From Nemertoderma westbladi (taxonomy: Eukaryota; Xenacoelomorpha; Nemertodermatida; Nemertodermatidae), in contig JAUCBJ010008254.1 of the NCBI GenBank assembly GCA_032718475.1, positions 1 to 64,000 of the forward strand: a stretch of DNA of 64,000 bases, written 5' to 3'. The position numbers were made by a program, and so were the translations under genes. Shown here one piece after another: positions 56,358-64,000 of the stretch. The first letter of the stretch is position 1, and each line of letters opens with the position of its first letter. The notes beneath the pieces are model-generated. The model was not told where the DNA came from and ran no database searches. It was given only the letters and a program-made list of their open reading frames with translations.

Positions 56358-57171
56358 CCGCTCCAAGGGAAATCATACAATGTTTCCCTCCAATTGTAGA
56401 AGAGTATAAGGTGATGTATACAAAACAAAATAAATTTCTTCCAACCAATCTAAATACTTGATACTATAAGTCCTACTATTTACAAATATTGCTATAGATA
56501 TTGCATAATGAATTGCATACAAATTAAATTTACAAAATATTATCTCTCTCACTGTTTAACGATTATTACATACAAATTAAATTTACAAAATATTGTTTCT
56601 CGTTCATTCTACATAACGATTACTACATACAAATTAAATTTACAAAATATTACTTCCTTTATTTATTTACAAATTAACGGTCTACATATTGAAATGGAAC
56701 ATGGCTAGGACAATGTCCCCCATTTCCCATCTCAATTAACGATCAACATTAACAAGATAAACTAAATATAAACGTATTTGAGGCTAAATTTTTAACTAAA
56801 TTGCATTAAAGGCCGATAATCAAACTAAATATAAAATACGTAATAATTTCTTTCATTTTCGGACTTTACTTAATTTCTTATAAAAACGCAAATCATCTTG
56901 GTTTGATGATTGCTCAGGTAAGTGAAAGGAGTAAGCCAAACCCGCGGGTTTGTCTCCCCAATCACTTCCTTTGCCTCTTTCAATAAACTTTAGAGCAAAT
57001 AAAGTCATATACACAAAATCAAATATAATATAGGCTCAAAATCATATTTCCAACGGACTATAAAGTAAAAGTATTTCCTTTCAATATTTTTCGGCTTTCG
57101 AAAATAAAATTCTAAAATATGGATACGACTAGTGTATATGAGTCCAGTCGAATGATTGATCAAAACCTATG
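56358..57171 (-). other. BEL-3 3' region, AT-rich part
   Basis: Non-coding and AT-rich. TACAAATTAAATTTACAAAATATT occurs three times with ~58-bp spacing at about 56517-56650. The purine tract is at 56358-56364. Beyond this repeat I see nothing assignable. Confidence 0.6.
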
Positions 57172-57200
57172 ATATACATCAGAGCGACGATGATGTATAT
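57172..57200. repeat. Hairpin 1: 10-bp arms around GAGCGACGA
   Basis: ATATACATCA - GAGCGACGA - TGATGTATAT: perfect 10-bp inverted arms with a 9-bp asymmetric spacer. A second site with the identical spacer lies at 57647-57673 in the same orientation. Confidence 0.85.
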
Positions 57201-57599
57201 GTCTAGAGTTTGTCGCTCCGTGATATTATAGTCTCATCGGCTAGCTCCTGGGTCTCTCGGGCTCGCTCCCCTCTCCAGATACACCAGTCTACCCCCTGTA
57301 GACTCTGTTGACGGCGTCTTTGAGGCGCCACTTCCCGGAACCGGCGACGACGTTCCCTAGGCACCGACTATCTCCCGACTGGTGCTCCTCCCTCGGCCTC
57401 GTCCCATTTGCCGTGTCCCTGTGGGCGCCTCCGCCAACTCCTTTTCTTCAACCGTAGAATAGAACTGCTCGTCCTTGGCTTGACGCTTGCCAAGGACTCC
57501 TCCTTCTGGTACTTGCCGCGAGCTGTGAGCTCCGGCTGTTGTCTCTGTGGGCGCGGCGGTCCTGATCCTCCACTCGTTCAGAGGTCAATGACCCCAAAC

Positions 57600-58284
57600 G
57601 AGTCTCCTTAGGCCGCCAACTGTGCGCTGGGTAATAAATCTAGACGTATATATCAGAGCGACGATGATATATAAAGGATTGGACATATTCGGGCTTAATA
57701 ATGCGTTCGTCGAAACTTCCCGAAATAATTTGGAGTAAATATCGTATAAACCGCGGATCGTGGGTATAGTTAGTAGACGGATGGACGGCGCGAATCTCGT
57801 CTGGATACTCAGGCGTGACCTTCCTTTCCTGGTGAAGCGAAGTGAACGTGGTCCAGGAACTCGAGTCCCGTACCGCTTCGCGCCGCGCCTCTAGGTCCTT
57901 ATAGGCTCGGTATAGCGAAATGGCCGCCGCCGTGTCTATGCCGTGTCGAACAGGGTTTAATCTCCGTATACGGATCTAAAGTCGTAACGGTCGGCGCAAT
58001 GGGTCTCGGAGGTCGCTTTCCGCTGAAGTCGATACTGATCATCGGGTAACCTCCCTCGTATATCTAAGGAACTGGTGAGCTTGACAACGCGTTAATATCG
58101 GTTCTGGATGTTGCTCATCTAGTCGGTCGGGAATCGTGGGTTTGTATTTCCCATTTAGCTCCATCACCGACCGCCCATGGTAGTAAACGTTCGAATCTTT
58201 ACATCCCGGTCGCGCGAATGGTAACTCCGCCTCCTCTCTGGCAGTAAATCCTCTGCGCGGTTGCGCTCTAATATCCTTCTCCAT
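57600..58284 (-). pseudogene. BEL-3 3' accessory coding remnant
   Basis: A - strand ORF (58284-58039, starts MEKDIRAQPRRGF) is followed in other frames by further coding-like sequence to about 57650, such as RHGIDTAAAISLYRAYKDLE and FIRYLLQIISGSFDERII. The latter recalls the RYIY(x)SFERNLF segment of the BEL-1b accessory gene, but the similarity is weak. It sits between pol and LTR like the accessory genes of BEL-1 and BEL-2. No domain can be named with confidence. Confidence 0.4.
57647..57673. repeat. Hairpin 2: 9-bp arms around GAGCGACGA
   Basis: TATATATCA - GAGCGACGA - TGATATATA. The spacer is identical to hairpin 1 while the arms differ by a paired C:G to T:A change and remain fully complementary. 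It is preceded by TCTAGAC, whose reverse complement GTCTAGA follows hairpin 1. Confidence 0.85.
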
Positions 58285-59055
58285 TATGCCCCGCGTATAT
58301 ACATATATATCCCAATAAGTGTTCCGTTACGCAAACCAATTACACTGTGGGTAATCAGTTAGATGTCGCCGAAGGACAGACCTCCCCTCCCGAACCCCCC
58401 CCCCCCCCGCTGCCTTCCAGCAGTTCAGGTTCGACTCTCTAGATCCCGTCTCTTCCTAACTAACTATCCTCTAACCTATTCCCATGCATAGCGCAAAAAC
58501 TTTGGAGATAAACTGGCCGTGACCAACTCACTTTTTGATGCCCAAACTACTCCCATTACTCGTACTGAACTACAGTAGTTAGAAAGGACTATAGCCACAA
58601 TACTCGACTATACCAAACCCACAGGTTTGATAATCGAACATCACACATCCTGCAAACTACTGAGTGGGGTCCATGTACGCCTCTGGTGCTACTAACCTTT
58701 AGCACCTTAGTTGCACTGTTGGCACCAATCTGTGGAAGTTGCTAAACTCAATTTACACTCCTACGTAATATAGCCGTCACCATGGTTTCTAAATGCTATT
58801 TTCCAGGCTTCACGACTTTTCAAATTACTGTTTATCTATAGACGAATTCAAAAACGCGTCTATACACAGCGTCTGGAATTGTCTTGGGTTCACTTCTAAT
58901 TTTTAAAATTTTTAAATTTTCCAAAATTTTTGAAAATAAAATTTTGTTTTGATACCCACCAGACAAAACTCAACGCAAATCACCACAACCCCGCTCCTAT
59001 GCATTTCCTTGTATTTGCATACGAGGAATGCATACGAAGTGAGTTGCGTCCAACA
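58285..59055 (-). other. BEL-3 spacer downstream of pol
   Basis: No credible coding. It contains a C14 run (58395-58408; G14 on the - strand) and an A/T homopolymer-rich stretch (58890-58950). Confidence 0.7.
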
Positions 59056-62000
59056 CTAATTCTGTTTTGAGGCAGGAGACAAATTATAATCTCCCGTCTC
59101 GATACGTGTCTCCTCTAATAACACAATATCTTGGACTGGTCGGTCCAAGGTGTGTAAACCATTAGTTTTACACTTCTTTGGGTGTGGACACTTGCACCAA
59201 ATTTTCACAGTGACTGTGCGCACTATGTTTTGCACGCCTGGGTGTGTGTGCAAGATAACTCCAGTCTCCCAATACTTTCTCTTGACAATCGGCTCGGTTA
59301 TCAATACGTAGTCTCCCCTTTGGAGACTCCGAACCGTTTTGTACCACTTTGTTCTGGTGGATATGGTGGGAAGATAATATTCCCGCCAATATTCCCAGAA
59401 TGTGTACGCTACTAATTGTGTCACTTTCCAGCTCTTACGACTATATAGGTCGGCACTAATGGGTTCTGATGCCGGCACAAGAAATGCTGGACTCTGCATT
59501 AGCAAATGATTCGGCGTTAATGCAACACCGTCTGGCAACATAGCTATCGGCCTCGAGTTTAGTGTATGCTCGATTTCAATGAAAGCTGTAACCAGTTCGT
59601 CGTCGGTAAGTTGTTTGTTTACAGGCAACGTTTTAGCAATGGCCTGCTTTACAGAGCGTACTAAACGCTCCCAACTTCCTCCTCTCCAAGGACTTTCTGG
59701 AGTATTAAATCTCCATTCTACTCTTTGCGGCAAAAGTGCTGCAGAAATTTCCTTATTCTGTGCTGCTTTATGAGCCGCGTTCAACTCGCTATTCCCTCCG
59801 ACAAAGTTTGTACCCTTATCGGAGTAGAACGCCTTTACTAGTCCTCTCCTGGCCATAAATCTCTTCAAGGCCAGGAGCAGAGATTTGGTCGACATGTCTG
59901 CCACACGCTCGATATGTATGGCTCTACTCGCCATACATGTCAGTAGCAGACCCCATCGCTTGTGGGTCAGCCGTCCACTCTTTGCCTCAATCGGACCAAA
60001 ACAATCCACCCCTGTGTTCGTAAAGGGTGGGTCATATGCCTGCACTCTCGCTTCCGGGAGTTCAGCCATCTCCTGTTCCAATACTCTGGCGTTCACCCTC
60101 TTGCAAACCAGACAGGCGTCGTACATGGTGCCGACTGCCCTGCTTGGCTGCAATAGAATGAATCGCTGTCTCGCTGCCGACAAACAGTGTAACTTTCCCG
60201 CGTGATGTAACCTCTTATGTATATCCCATAGAATCGCTCTTTGCAATTCTATTGGGTGACTAGGGATTATCACTGGGAACCGAAACTGTGAGTTAATGTC
60301 GACAGTCTGGATTCTCGATCTATGACAAATCAAACCCTTATGGATTAATGGACTCCATTTTCTAAGGGGTTTAGAGAGAACTGGTCGTTGAGCCGATAAT
60401 AGATGGAATTCTTTGGGGAAGGCACACATTTGATAATGCTTCAAATGCTTTAATTCCGCTTGATCAATCTCATCCTCTGTCAGAGGTTGTTTCAATTTCC
60501 GAATTCGCTCACTATTGGTGCTCAATGGTTCTCTCAAATGTTTCGAATGTTTTAAACAAAGGTACGAAACGTATCGGCTTAACCACGCAGTTCTTTTACA
60601 AATTGTCAGCCAAGAGGCAGACGAATTTAGTAATTTGTCATAAACACTGCATGACTCTAATGCCAGCGACGGTTGTCCGCTAACCAATGGAAGTTTTGAA
60701 TCCAAACCCGCAGGTTTGGAAACCAAAGGCTCCATTTTGTCGGTCATTTTCTGTCCGTCACTTACCAACTGTGACTCTGGTTTAGTCTGTAAGGGTGGTT
60801 TGATGTCATAACTTACCCTTCCGGACCTAGTAGTCACGTAAGTCTGTTGGTCTGACAGGTCTCCGGGCCGCTCCAATGACTCTTCAGGCCGCTCCAATGA
60901 CTCTTCAGGCCGCTCCAATGACTTAAGTTTGGCTTTAGACTTCGACTTAGAGACTTTCTCCACCTTGACTTCTGCATCTTCAGGCATCGGATTGGTCACT
61001 ATCTTTAGTCGCTCTGGCCAATGTTCCTGTGTCCTCGTTAGAAAATCAGGTCCATGCAACCAAAACTCCTGCGACTCTTCCTGACAGAATTCCGCCGGCA
61101 TTGCACCTCTCGAAGTTATGTCGGCCGGGTTCAACACTCCCGGACAATGTCTCCATTGTTCCTTTGTCGAAAAATCAACGATCTGAGCGCGTCTATTGGC
61201 CACAAATGTCTTTAGTGCAATATTGTCGGCCGCAATGTATACTAACACCAAGGATGCGTCCGTCCAATAGAATAAGGTCAATGTCGTGTCTAACTCCTCA
61301 GTTATTTGCTTACTTACCTCGACTGAAACCACAGCCGCCTGTAACTCTGCACGAGGGACAGTCATGTATTTGACCGGCATTGTCTTTGATCTAGAAGTCA
61401 CAAAAGCCGTCTCAAACTTGTCCTGACTTACCTCTCGGCGAAGGTAGGCTACCATACCAAAGCCGGTGTCACTTGCGTCACTAAATAGGTGGAGCTCTAA
61501 ATCAGCTGGGAATACCAGCTGATTCGGAAAGTAGGAACGGGGTACATCTATATTTTTCAATAGATGCAACTCGGCTTCCCACTCCCTCCACTGCTTTGCA
61601 TGTATAGGAGATATTGGTTCGTCCCACTCTACGTCGGACAACCAAATTTTCCTCATGCACGCTCGTGCCTGTAATATAACCGGACTGATAAAGTTCATCG
61701 GGTCAAATAGTCTACTTAATGTCGATAAGCAAATCCTCTTAGTCAAAACTTTGTCTGGGCTACTGGGCTCAAATCTAACTCTTACCTGGAACTTATCCGA
61801 GTTCGGATTCCAAGCGAGTCCCAGTACTCGCGCCATGGGGATTGGTTCTACCCCCAATTCTATGTCTCCGCTCCCGCGATCTTTTACCGGGAACGATTCT
61901 AATAGGGCCTCCGAATTAGTAGTGAACTTGGTCAGAGGAAATCCCCCTGTAGCCAAGCACTCTTGCAGGCCGTGAGCCACTTCTATGGCTTGTTCCGCTG

Positions 62001-63984
62001 TGTCCTTGGACACCAATCCGTCGTCCATATAGAAGTTTCTCAAGATGGACTCGATTACTTCTACTGGGTACTTACCAATCTGGGCTGTTGCCGTTTTCTT
62101 TAGAACGAACAGCGTGCCATTCGGACTATCGCGGGCGCCAAATATCCTAACGTACATTTGGTATGTAACCACTGGGCCGGATAAGTCTTCATTCTCAAAC
62201 CAGAGAAATCGAAGGCTATCCTGGTCTGCCTTACAGGCTCTTACCTGGTGGAACATCGCCTCGATGTCACAAGTAAATGCGAATCGCCGCTGTCTAAAAC
62301 GCAACAGTATTCCAATCAAATAGTTATTCAGGTTGGGACCATCCATCAACTCTGAATTCAGGGACATACCTCTATAGACTGCTGCGCAGTCGTTGACTAC
62401 TCGGACTTTGTCAGGTTTGTCAGGGTGAGTCACATAGTGGTGTGGAAGGTAATAAGTCTGGTCTGTCACTAAGTCAGGGTCCTCTACCTTCCCAGCAAAT
62501 CCCTTGGCGAAATAGTTGTTGATCTGGGCGCAATACTTCTCCCTAATGTCTGGATTCTTCAACAACCGAGCCCTTACTCCGTTTAATCTTTTCAAGGCTA
62601 AGCTGTAGTTGTTCTCCAACTTAGGTGGTTGTCGACGCCACAACATTCCAACTTCAAAATGTCCAGTCGGTAGTAGACGTATGGTATCTTCCATCATCTC
62701 CAGCGACCGCTTCTCATCAGTAGACATGGCTAGGTCATATCCACCGGGTTCCATTGCGTCCCTGTCCAGCCATTCGACGGTTCTGGCTCCTGTCTCGAGG
62801 TCCTGGCGTATCAATTCCTTCTGCAATTCCTCCTCACTGTATTGGAAAATGTCTAGGTCTCGATATTTAGCCACTTGACCCTCCACTATGTCTGTATAAG
62901 TCAAAACGTTAGTCAAATAGGTAGCGTGGGCCGCTGAACCAGACCCACGGGTCTGATAACAGTAGTCCTCGGGTTCACTATCTGTCCGGTCATTGTGAAG
63001 TGGTTCCGACAACCTAACATTATCGGGAATCAACTCCTCGTCCGACTCGCTAAAGTCACTATAGTGGTCAATACAGGTTCTCCTAAACTCGTCTATGTCT
63101 GGTGGTTCTACTAACGGTGGTTGAATTATAGGCTGTAATTCATCGTATCTGTCCATTGGCTTGTCGCCACCTGTAAACTCATAAGACATGGGTACTCGTG
63201 TATACCAACCTAGTATGGTCCTATGGGCATGTGGTCCATTGACATGCGGCTCAGCTGGTCTCATTTCCCATATCTGGTGTGCGATCAGCTGTTCTGCACC
63301 AATCAACATAGAAACATTCCTATAACCTACCTGGTGTCTGGGTATCCTGAGCTTGTCAAAATACTCCTGTGCTATGGGACTCATCGGCGGCACCTTACCT
63401 AACTGCCTGCCGAATCCCTTCATAGCTAGACACTTAAATCCGTCCAATGGCAAAGCTTTCCGTTCTTGTCGAGTGTGTTGGTCTCTCGGAAGTAGGGAAT
63501 CTAGTTCTACCGAAATTCTGTGTCCCTTGAGGTCCCCTACCCCGTGCATAGACTTCAACTCTATTTGGATCTCCTCGGCGTCCTGGAAGCTAGAAACGGC
63601 TCTCGCCACTTCCTCGTCGATATACGATAATGTGGACGCAGTGTCCAACATCACATATATTCGCTTTGATCCCTTATCGCCAGTAAGTTTCACCGGAATC
63701 ACGCTAAATATTTCCGACGTGGCCGATGATAAATACGTCCGCGCGCTGGTCGATGAACTATCCGCGGGGAAACCTTGGCAGGTCACTTCTCTCGCGCTCG
63801 ACTCGCCATCCTCATCCGACGAACCTGGTTGGTAACCATCGTCCTGGATGCCAGTGTACGTATTCCTCCTTATCGATATGGGTTCTTTGCTCCCCTTCCT
63901 TTGAGGATTTCGCTGTAAGTAACGGTCCGTTGGGGTATGGAAATCCGCATGTAGCAACTTGTGATGTAGTCTGCCGCATTCCAT
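59056..63984 (-). CDS. pol: BEL-3 Pol: knuckle end, protease, RT, RNase H, integrase
   Basis: 1642 codons without a stop; the frame probably continues past the window edge, as the first residues (CGRLHHKLLH) are the end of a Cys/His knuckle and the ATG is unlikely to be the true start. The protease has VMLDTASTLSYID near residue 114 (DTA instead of DTG/DSG). RT has FTCDIEAMFHQV and YMDD near 651. RNase H has LFSDASDTGFGMVAYL near 832. A 7-residue repeat (SLERPEE) lies near 1019-1040, from a 21-bp tandem repeat at 60866-60922. Integrase has LHHAGKLHCL/CLVCKR near 1260 and DDE at GVDCFGP, YSDKGTNF and WERLVRSVK (about 1328, 1389, 1440). All catalytic motifs seen are intact, so this may be the youngest element in the nest. 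Confidence 0.96.
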   Translation of the reverse strand: MECGRLHHKLLHADFHTPTDRYLQRNPQRKGSKEPISIRRNTYTGIQDDGYQPGSSDEDGESSAREVTCQGFPADSSSTSARTYLSSATSEIFSVIPVKLTGDKGSKRIYVMLDTASTLSYIDEEVARAVSSFQDAEEIQIELKSMHGVGDLKGHRISVELDSLLPRDQHTRQERKALPLDGFKCLAMKGFGRQLGKVPPMSPIAQEYFDKLRIPRHQVGYRNVSMLIGAEQLIAHQIWEMRPAEPHVNGPHAHRTILGWYTRVPMSYEFTGGDKPMDRYDELQPIIQPPLVEPPDIDEFRRTCIDHYSDFSESDEELIPDNVRLSEPLHNDRTDSEPEDYCYQTRGSGSAAHATYLTNVLTYTDIVEGQVAKYRDLDIFQYSEEELQKELIRQDLETGARTVEWLDRDAMEPGGYDLAMSTDEKRSLEMMEDTIRLLPTGHFEVGMLWRRQPPKLENNYSLALKRLNGVRARLLKNPDIREKYCAQINNYFAKGFAGKVEDPDLVTDQTYYLPHHYVTHPDKPDKVRVVNDCAAVYRGMSLNSELMDGPNLNNYLIGILLRFRQRRFAFTCDIEAMFHQVRACKADQDSLRFLWFENEDLSGPVVTYQMYVRIFGARDSPNGTLFVLKKTATAQIGKYPVEVIESILRNFYMDDGLVSKDTAEQAIEVAHGLQECLATGGFPLTKFTTNSEALLESFPVKDRGSGDIELGVEPIPMARVLGLAWNPNSDKFQVRVRFEPSSPDKVLTKRICLSTLSRLFDPMNFISPVILQARACMRKIWLSDVEWDEPISPIHAKQWREWEAELHLLKNIDVPRSYFPNQLVFPADLELHLFSDASDTGFGMVAYLRREVSQDKFETAFVTSRSKTMPVKYMTVPRAELQAAVVSVEVSKQITEELDTTLTLFYWTDASLVLVYIAADNIALKTFVANRRAQIVDFSTKEQWRHCPGVLNPADITSRGAMPAEFCQEESQEFWLHGPDFLTRTQEHWPERLKIVTNPMPEDAEVKVEKVSKSKSKAKLKSLERPEESLERPEESLERPGDLSDQQTYVTTRSGRVSYDIKPPLQTKPESQLVSDGQKMTDKMEPLVSKPAGLDSKLPLVSGQPSLALESCSVYDKLLNSSASWLTICKRTAWLSRYVSYLCLKHSKHLREPLSTNSERIRKLKQPLTEDEIDQAELKHLKHYQMCAFPKEFHLLSAQRPVLSKPLRKWSPLIHKGLICHRSRIQTVDINSQFRFPVIIPSHPIELQRAILWDIHKRLHHAGKLHCLSAARQRFILLQPSRAVGTMYDACLVCKRVNARVLEQEMAELPEARVQAYDPPFTNTGVDCFGPIEAKSGRLTHKRWGLLLTCMASRAIHIERVADMSTKSLLLALKRFMARRGLVKAFYSDKGTNFVGGNSELNAAHKAAQNKEISAALLPQRVEWRFNTPESPWRGGSWERLVRSVKQAIAKTLPVNKQLTDDELVTAFIEIEHTLNSRPIAMLPDGVALTPNHLLMQSPAFLVPASEPISADLYSRKSWKVTQLVAYTFWEYWREYYLPTISTRTKWYKTVRSLQRGDYVLITEPIVKRKYWETGVILHTHPGVQNIVRTVTVKIWCKCPHPKKCKTNGLHTLDRPVQDIVLLEETRIETGDYNLSPASKQN

Positions 63985-64000
63985 GCATCCGTCCTTGCTG

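Larger units (their letters stand above)
54208..64000 (-). mobile_element. BEL-3: BEL/Pao element, 3' part, inserted in BEL-1c
   Basis: Third BEL/Pao family, - strand. The 3' LTR is 54208-56357, the 3' region 56358-59055 and pol 59056-63984; gag and the 5' LTR lie beyond the window. The LTR end (TGTTAAACAACC on +) starts exactly where BEL-1c homology stops, so BEL-3 inserted into BEL-1c; the second junction and target duplication are outside. Confidence 0.85.

Noticed and set aside
56700-56725. Alternative BEL-3 LTR start at about 56720 (GGGAAATGGGGGACA)
   Set aside because: Possible, but no TGT follows the purine run directly; 56357 preferred.
57590-57625. TTGGCGGCC after CACAG as a gypsy-type LTR end plus primer binding site
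   Set aside because: Only one weak partner (ATTACCCACAG near 58340) and no LTR pair; not enough for another element.
58372-58420. G-rich stretch (C14 on +) as the BEL-3 polypurine tract with LTR start at 58372
   Set aside because: It would give a 4.1-kb LTR containing coding-like sequence; the GGAGCGG-TGT junction at 56357 matches the BEL-1 family better.

Overview
The window is eukaryotic and almost certainly from an invertebrate animal: it has no bacterial-style operons and consists almost entirely of repeats, namely one satellite array, one MITE-like element, two non-LTR retrotransposons and five BEL/Pao LTR retrotransposon copies. BEL/Pao elements are known only from animals. No ordinary host gene, tRNA, rRNA or CRISPR array was seen. 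The phylum cannot be fixed from the sequence.

Layout. 1-10057: tandem satellite of 27-bp and 55-bp units, running off the left edge. 10131-10359: TA-flanked MITE with 36-bp inverted repeats. 10621-26387: a complete BEL/Pao element (here BEL-1, + strand) with TGT...ACA LTRs and a 5-bp target duplication AGACT, inserted next to or into an L2/CR1-like LINE fragment (LINE-1, 26388-27321). 27322-48499: an older relative of BEL-1 on the - strand (BEL-1b), split by an RTE-like LINE (LINE-3, 29182-45772, 11-bp duplication). LINE-3 is itself split by a second BEL/Pao family (BEL-2, 31787-44685, + strand). 48500-54207: a third BEL-1 family copy (BEL-1c, - strand), cut at one end by the 3' LTR of a third BEL/Pao family (BEL-3, 54208 to the right edge, - strand), whose pol frame is open to the window end.

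Each BEL/Pao element carries gag (DUF1759-type), CCHC knuckles, aspartic protease, reverse transcriptase, RNase H and an HHCC/DDE integrase in that order; BEL-3 shows only knuckle to integrase. BEL-1 and BEL-2 are broken by frameshifts or stops; the BEL-3 frame is intact in the window. All three families keep 2.5-4 kb between pol and the 3' LTR, and that space holds extra, non-pol coding sequence. In BEL-2 this accessory gene looks like a DEDD-type 3'-5' exonuclease fold followed by CCHC knuckles and a basic tail. In the BEL-1 family it is an unrelated-looking Cys/His, coiled-coil and basic-tail protein. This repeated 3' accessory slot, and the exonuclease-like domain in it, is the best candidate for something undescribed.

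Other notable signals: BEL-1's 3' end is nearly identical to BEL-1c downstream of a sharp boundary while upstream pol differs, and its 3' LTR matches BEL-1c better than its own 5' LTR (gene conversion or mosaic). There is a lox-like pair of hairpins in BEL-3, a stop-start (ATGA) coupled small ORF before BEL-2 gag, and an in-frame UGA inside BEL-1 gag-pol. All assignments come from reading motifs by eye; no database search was run.
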